Below are positions 60,046 through 64,000 of a stretch of DNA of 64,000 bases, one piece after another (within the stretch, counting starts at the first letter, position 1; every line of letters starts with the position of its first letter). The DNA is from Neocallimastix lanati (nom. inval.) (lineage: Eukaryota; Neocallimastigomycota; Neocallimastigomycetes; Neocallimastigales; Neocallimastigaceae). The notes beneath the pieces are model-generated. The model searched no databases. It saw nothing but the letters and a program-made list of their open reading frames with translations, and was not told where the DNA came from. The DNA lies in the NCBI GenBank assembly GCA_016946835.1, contig JACVTC010000021.1:192501-256500 (forward strand), given 5' to 3'. Made by a program: the position numbers and the translations under genes.

Positions 60046-61981
60046 AGTCTGCCATCGTCCCAAAACAGTTGACTTAAAAGAAGATGATGATTATGAAGAA
60101 ACTGCTGATTTCCAAGAAGGTGCTACTACGGATTATTACGAAGATTTTGATGATGAGTCGGATGGTTCCAAAGAATCGGATTATTTAGTAAACGTTATAA
60201 AGAGAAAGGCAAATCATAAAGATGAAGAGACTAGTGACCAAAGAGGAAAGCGGGTTCACCGTAGTCTAAGAGACGATCCTAAGCCAATAGTTACTCCAAG
60301 ACTTTAATAGATTCATGTAGTAACTTAAGTATTATCACAAAACAATTTTTAGATAAACTACCTTATCAGTATGAGCCTATAGGAGTTAGTGCAGGACGAA
60401 TACGTTTTAGCAACGATGAATGATGATTACTCAGAAGATTTGTTAATCAAAGTTCCCGTAAAAAATTAATGAACTAGAATTACTTGTTACGCTTAGAATT
60501 ATAGACAAGGAGGATCCATTCTATGATATATTAATCAATTTCAAAACTCAAATTGATAACCAGTTATTTGTACATCCAATTAGATATAGTCTTTGTCGAT
60601 TTAATGATCAAGGTTTAATTGATGAAATTACACCAATAAATAATGAATTTGATGACAAAGAAAAATTATTGTGTGTGTAATCAAGACATTGAATCATCAA
60701 GAAGCTAAGCAACGATTGAAAACGATTGAAGGATTACCACCCATAAAATATATATATGAGGCAGTTTTTCAAAGTTCAATTAATTCAAATTATAGAGAAG
60801 CTATTACTAAATTACTCGAAGAACATATTGATATAATCGCAACTACTTCTGAAGAATTAACTCTTTCAGATTTATCACCACATAAAATTATTCTTAAGGA
60901 AGGAATTAAACCTATTAAACAAAAATTTTATCGACTTCAGTAAATTAAAAACAGATATCTTAAAAGAGGAATTAACTAAACTTATATATAAACGATTAAT
61001 TGAATCTTCATGTTCAGAATGGTCATCACCAGTAGTACTTGTGCCTAAAAAAAATGGTAAATGGTGCCTTGTGTGTTGACTATAAGAAAGTTAATGAAGC
61101 AACTAAGAAGGATTCTTACTCTTTACCAAACATTGAGGAAATTTTTTTTATAGCTTAAATGGAGCAAAAATCTTCTCAACATTAGATCTTTATTCCGGCT
61201 ATCATCAAATATTTAATGGATGATGATAGTGTTGAAATCACTATCTTTACAACTAAGCCCGGTAAACTACCAATTTAAGGTAATGTCCTTCGGTTTAACA
61301 GGTGCTCCAGCTACATTCCAAAGAGAAATGAACTGTATAGTATTCCCCTTAATAGGAAAATGTGTCTATAATTTTATCAATGATATTTTAATCTACTCAA
61401 GAACTGAAGAAGAACCTCTAGAACATCTTAAACAAGTCTTAGAAATAATCAAGGAACATAAGTTAAAAACCAATATCGAAAAATGTTCTTTCATGCAAGC
61501 TAAAGTAGAAGTACTGGGACATATAGTATCCTCAGAAGGTTTAAGTCCATTGGAAAACAAAGTTAAAGCTATTCAAGAATGGAAGGCTCCCTCTAAAATT
61601 CATGAACTTCGATCATTTTTAGGAGGCATTGGATATTATAGAAATTTCAATAAAAACTTTACAAAATTTACTATTTCCCTCTGAACTTTATTAAGAAAAG
61701 GTGTTTAAGTTTGAATGGAAAAAGGAACAAGAAGAAAGTTTTAAAAATTCTTAAGGAAAGATTAATCAATGCCCCAATATTAAGATTTCCTAGATTCGAT
61801 AGAGAATTTATTATAAGAACAGATGCTTCCTATGATGGTATAGGTGGTGTGCTTTTTACAAAAGGGTGATGAAACTGGAAAGGAGCATCCGGTTCATTAT
61901 ATTAGTAGAAGTTTATCTAAATCGGAAAAGAATTATGGAATTACGGATCTAGAAGGTAGTGCCTTAATTTACTGTATTAAT
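59999..61981 (+). pseudogene. pol: element 3 pol, multiply broken
   Basis: Recognisable in order: an acidic pre-protease segment ending RSLRDDPKPIV; protease with LIDSCSNLSII in place of a D-[TS]-G-A motif; a linker (FYDILINFKTQIDNQLFVHP); RT pieces (VPKKNGKW, TLDLYSGYHQ in broken frames, FGLTGAPATFQREMN); and FIND where YLDD should be. LRSFLGGIGYYRNF and RNase H IIRTDASYDGIGGV follow. At least five frameshifts or stops are present, plus a deletion of roughly 100 codons before the protease. Not functional. Confidence 0.8.
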
Positions 61982-63131
61982 TGTAAAGATATTATTAATA
62001 TCTTTAAATAATTTTAATTAAATTTAATCATAAATTTAAGTAAAATTAAAATAAATTTATTTGAAATCACGTGTATAAAATTATTGAAAATATTTTTAAC
62101 ATAATTTCGATTTTTTCCCAATCATACTAATAAATTAAAAATTTCTCTTGTGAAACTAGTATTTGAAAATCATTTCTTTTTATGTAATTTAATTTAAATA
62201 ATAAGAGTTAAGGTTTTTCACAAGATAAATTAACAACATGAAACTATGCAATTAGTCATGTTGAAACTTACGGCATTTTATGCTAGATTTATATTAAATA
62301 ATTATGACAACTTTTATATTATTTTTAAATAGAAAATATATAATAAATTTACTAATAATATTTAAATAATAAATAAATAATAAATGAACTCAATTAGAAT
62401 TGATTATATTTATTTTAGTTATTAATTATAATTCTCTTTATTTAGTAATAGTTAATTATTTATTATTAGTTTAGGTTAGTATTGTTTTTAAATAAATAGC
62501 TAGATAATATAATTTAATAGGAATTATATATTATAAATGTAATAAGATAAAAATATAAATAGTTATCAAATTTCATGTATTTTAATCGATGTAATTGTTA
62601 TTAACGATTTCTTGTTAATAACACTTTAAAACAAATAAAGATTTTAATATTTAAAAAATTAATAAAACTTGTTCTTTAAAACTATTATTTTGTGTTTTAG
62701 TGTTATTATTGAAGTGTTGATTTATAATCTATATTTTTACCAAAACTTTATAATAACAATTACCTTTTAAACAAACAAAAATACGTTATAAATCAATAAA
62801 AAATATTTAAAACACGTGACTCTTTTGTGGCTTATTTGTGGCTTGAATCAAGATATTTTTACCAGATATTTTTATCAAGGATTTTTAGAAGCTACCCACT
62901 TTTGACACTACCGACTTTGGAATACTCACAATTTTAGATTATTGCTACCAGCTTTAGGATATCGCTACCAGTTTAAGGAAATATTCAACTCGATTCAGGC
63001 TATTCTACCAGTTTAAGGAAATATTCTACTCGATTCAGGCTATTCTACCAGTTTAAGGAAATATTCAACTCGATTCAGGCTATTCTACCAGTTTAAGGAA
63101 ATATTCTACTCGATTCAGGCTAATTCTACCA

Positions 63132-63171
<40 letters not shown>

Positions 63172-63335
63172 TTACCAGACTCATACCATACCATTTATCA
63201 TATTGGGACACTTGTGCAAGACTTTTGAATAAAATTACCAGATTACGTGAGAAATCCATAATATTATTTGGAATTAAATTTTAACCAGTAAGATACTATA
63301 TTATAATATTCAGTTTACTCGACGGCACCACTACA
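61982..63335 (+). repeat. element 4 5' LTR (ends inferred)
   Basis: Begins TGTAAAGATATT exactly where element 3 coding sequence stops. It ends ACTACA two bases before the primer-like site, giving TGTA/TACA inverted ends. It contains a 40-bp tandem array and an A run (63137-63169). Confidence 0.5.
62965..63135. repeat. 40-bp tandem array in element 4 LTR
   Basis: Four full units (starts 62965, 63005, 63045, 63085) and a partial fifth. Each begins CTACCAGTTTAAGGAAATAT and continues TC[AT]ACTCGATTCAGGCTATT. The A/T variant alternates, giving an 80-bp higher-order unit. Single TACCAG motifs also occur upstream. Confidence 0.9.
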
Positions 63336-63504
63336 ATTGGAGAGAGCCAGTTTGACTTTACATACAATATTATAATAGAAATATCTTTTTATTAGAACAT
63401 CTATTTCAAATATCATTATTTAAAATATTCAAAAGTAAATAATAAGTTACAAATTGAACGAAGTTGAAGATTTAATTCAAAAATTCGAAAACCTTGATTT
63501 AGAA

Positions 63505-64000
63505 ATGAACCAAGCAAATAATCAAGGCTTCTTAAGAAACACTCAGAAAACAGTAAATGATCCACCACTGTTTTCTGGTATCAAGAGGGAATTCGACGGG
63601 TTCCTAACCAGAGCCGAAATTGCTATGGAATCCAACTCACATGGAATTAATAATGACATCGCAAAAGTCAAATTCATAATTTCTTATTTAATTGGAGAAC
63701 CTTTAGACTGGGCTTCGTCTTTGAGACGCAACAATGACGAAATTTTGAATTCCTATGAAAATTTCATTAATGAACTTAGAGCTCGTTATGGTGAAGAAGA
63801 AGTTAATACTGTAATTGCTAATGGGAAACTTTGTTCAATCCGTCAACATAAGTTTGGCCACGTTAACGATTACATTAATGAATTCAATAAAGTTGCAAGA
63901 AACTCAGACTTCAACGAGTCTGCAAAAATATACATGTTTATCAAAGGATTACATTATAAAATGAGAGAACATCTTGCCGTGGTCAATCCGAACCCAAACA
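63505..64000 (+). CDS. gag: element 4 Gag, N-terminal part
   Basis: Open from ATG 63505 to the window end (165 codons, 3' end missing). The sequence has the Retrotrans_gag-type pattern: PPLFSGIKREFDGFLTRAEI, then KVKFIISYLIGEPLDWASSL and FINELRARYGEEE. The frame is open a few codons upstream without an ATG, so this start is chosen. It differs from the other three Gags, so element 4 belongs to a separate lineage. No defects are seen in the visible part. Confidence 0.85.
   Translation, partial: MNQANNQGFLRNTQKTVNDPPLFSGIKREFDGFLTRAEIAMESNSHGINNDIAKVKFIISYLIGEPLDWASSLRRNNDEILNSYENFINELRARYGEEEVNTVIANGKLCSIRQHKFGHVNDYINEFNKVARNSDFNESAKIYMFIKGLHYKMREHLAVVNPNPN

Larger units (their letters stand above)
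57106..61981 (+). mobile_element. element 3: decayed Ty3/gypsy element, truncated by element 4
   Basis: Begins 56 bp after element 2. A 1.47-kb LTR, primer site, leader, frameshifted gag and broken pol up to RNase H are recognisable. Gag, the pre-protease segment (RSLRDDPKPIV versus RSLKDDPQLIT) and RT are clearly related to element 1. Sequence stops at EGSALIYCIN in RNase H where element 4 is inserted; the rest must lie beyond the window. Confidence 0.8.
61982..64000 (+). mobile_element. element 4: Ty3/gypsy-type element, partial, nested in element 3
   Basis: Inserted into element 3 RNase H. A candidate 5' LTR (61982-63335), a TGG primer-like site at 63338 (TGGAGAGAGCCAGTTTGA) and an open gag to the window edge. 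Pol and the second LTR are outside the window, so boundaries and completeness cannot be checked. Confidence 0.7.

Overview
The window looks like nuclear DNA of an anaerobic gut fungus (Neocallimastigomycota). The evidence is extreme AT richness, long homopolymer and microsatellite tracts, short AT-rich introns, an Asn-rich protein, one-repeat-per-exon leucine-rich-repeat receptor genes, abundant Ty3-type retrotransposons, and an intronless gene of bacterial type (YczE-like membrane domain fused to a cytidylate-kinase-like domain) like those gained from rumen bacteria. Dictyostelium shares the AT bias, poly-Asn and tRNA-targeted retroelements and is the main alternative. This is inference from the sequence; no search was run.

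Layout. 1-5640: AT-rich spacer with a tRNA-headed SINE copy (384-808) inside a palindrome, plus coding relics. 5649-10340: 1563-aa Asn-rich, repeat-rich, probably nuclear protein. 12086-15993 (minus): 9-exon, 810-aa type I membrane LRR receptor-like protein, with a decayed paralogue at 20119-20590. 24465-26010: 4-exon, 373-aa seven-helix membrane protein. 27837-30834: relics of a Ty1/copia element, a tRNA-like sequence and an inverted chromovirus fragment. 33046-34491: bacterial-type membrane/kinase fusion. 34492-42425: spacer full of tandem repeats, including about 1.4 kb of a 7-bp satellite. 42426-42539: a 37-aa microprotein with strongly biased codons. 44488-44817: second SINE copy with a clear 15-bp target-site duplication. 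45181-45262 (minus): tRNA-Ser(GCU).

45278-64000 is a retrotransposon pile-up directly upstream of tRNA-Ser. Element 1 is intact and young: near-identical LTRs, tRNA-Pro-type primer site, gag and full pol. It sits 15 bp from the mature tRNA 5' end. Element 2 abuts it. It keeps gag and protease but has lost reverse transcriptase and integrase, so it is non-autonomous. Element 3, 56 bp further on, is an older decayed relative of element 1. Its RNase H is interrupted by element 4, whose gag runs out of the window.

The strongest observation is that elements 1, 2 and 3 each carry a full -1 ribosomal frameshift signal at the end of gag: heptamers A AAA AAC, T TTA AAT and T TTA AAC, an 8-9 nt spacer, and an H-type pseudoknot whose two stems can be paired by eye. 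Other notable points are Ty3-like tRNA-gene targeting, a non-canonical protease motif shared by elements 1 and 3, and a 28-bp stacked RNA structure before gag in element 2. In the LRR gene, every intron between LRR exons is phase 2 and splits the same hydrophobic codon.
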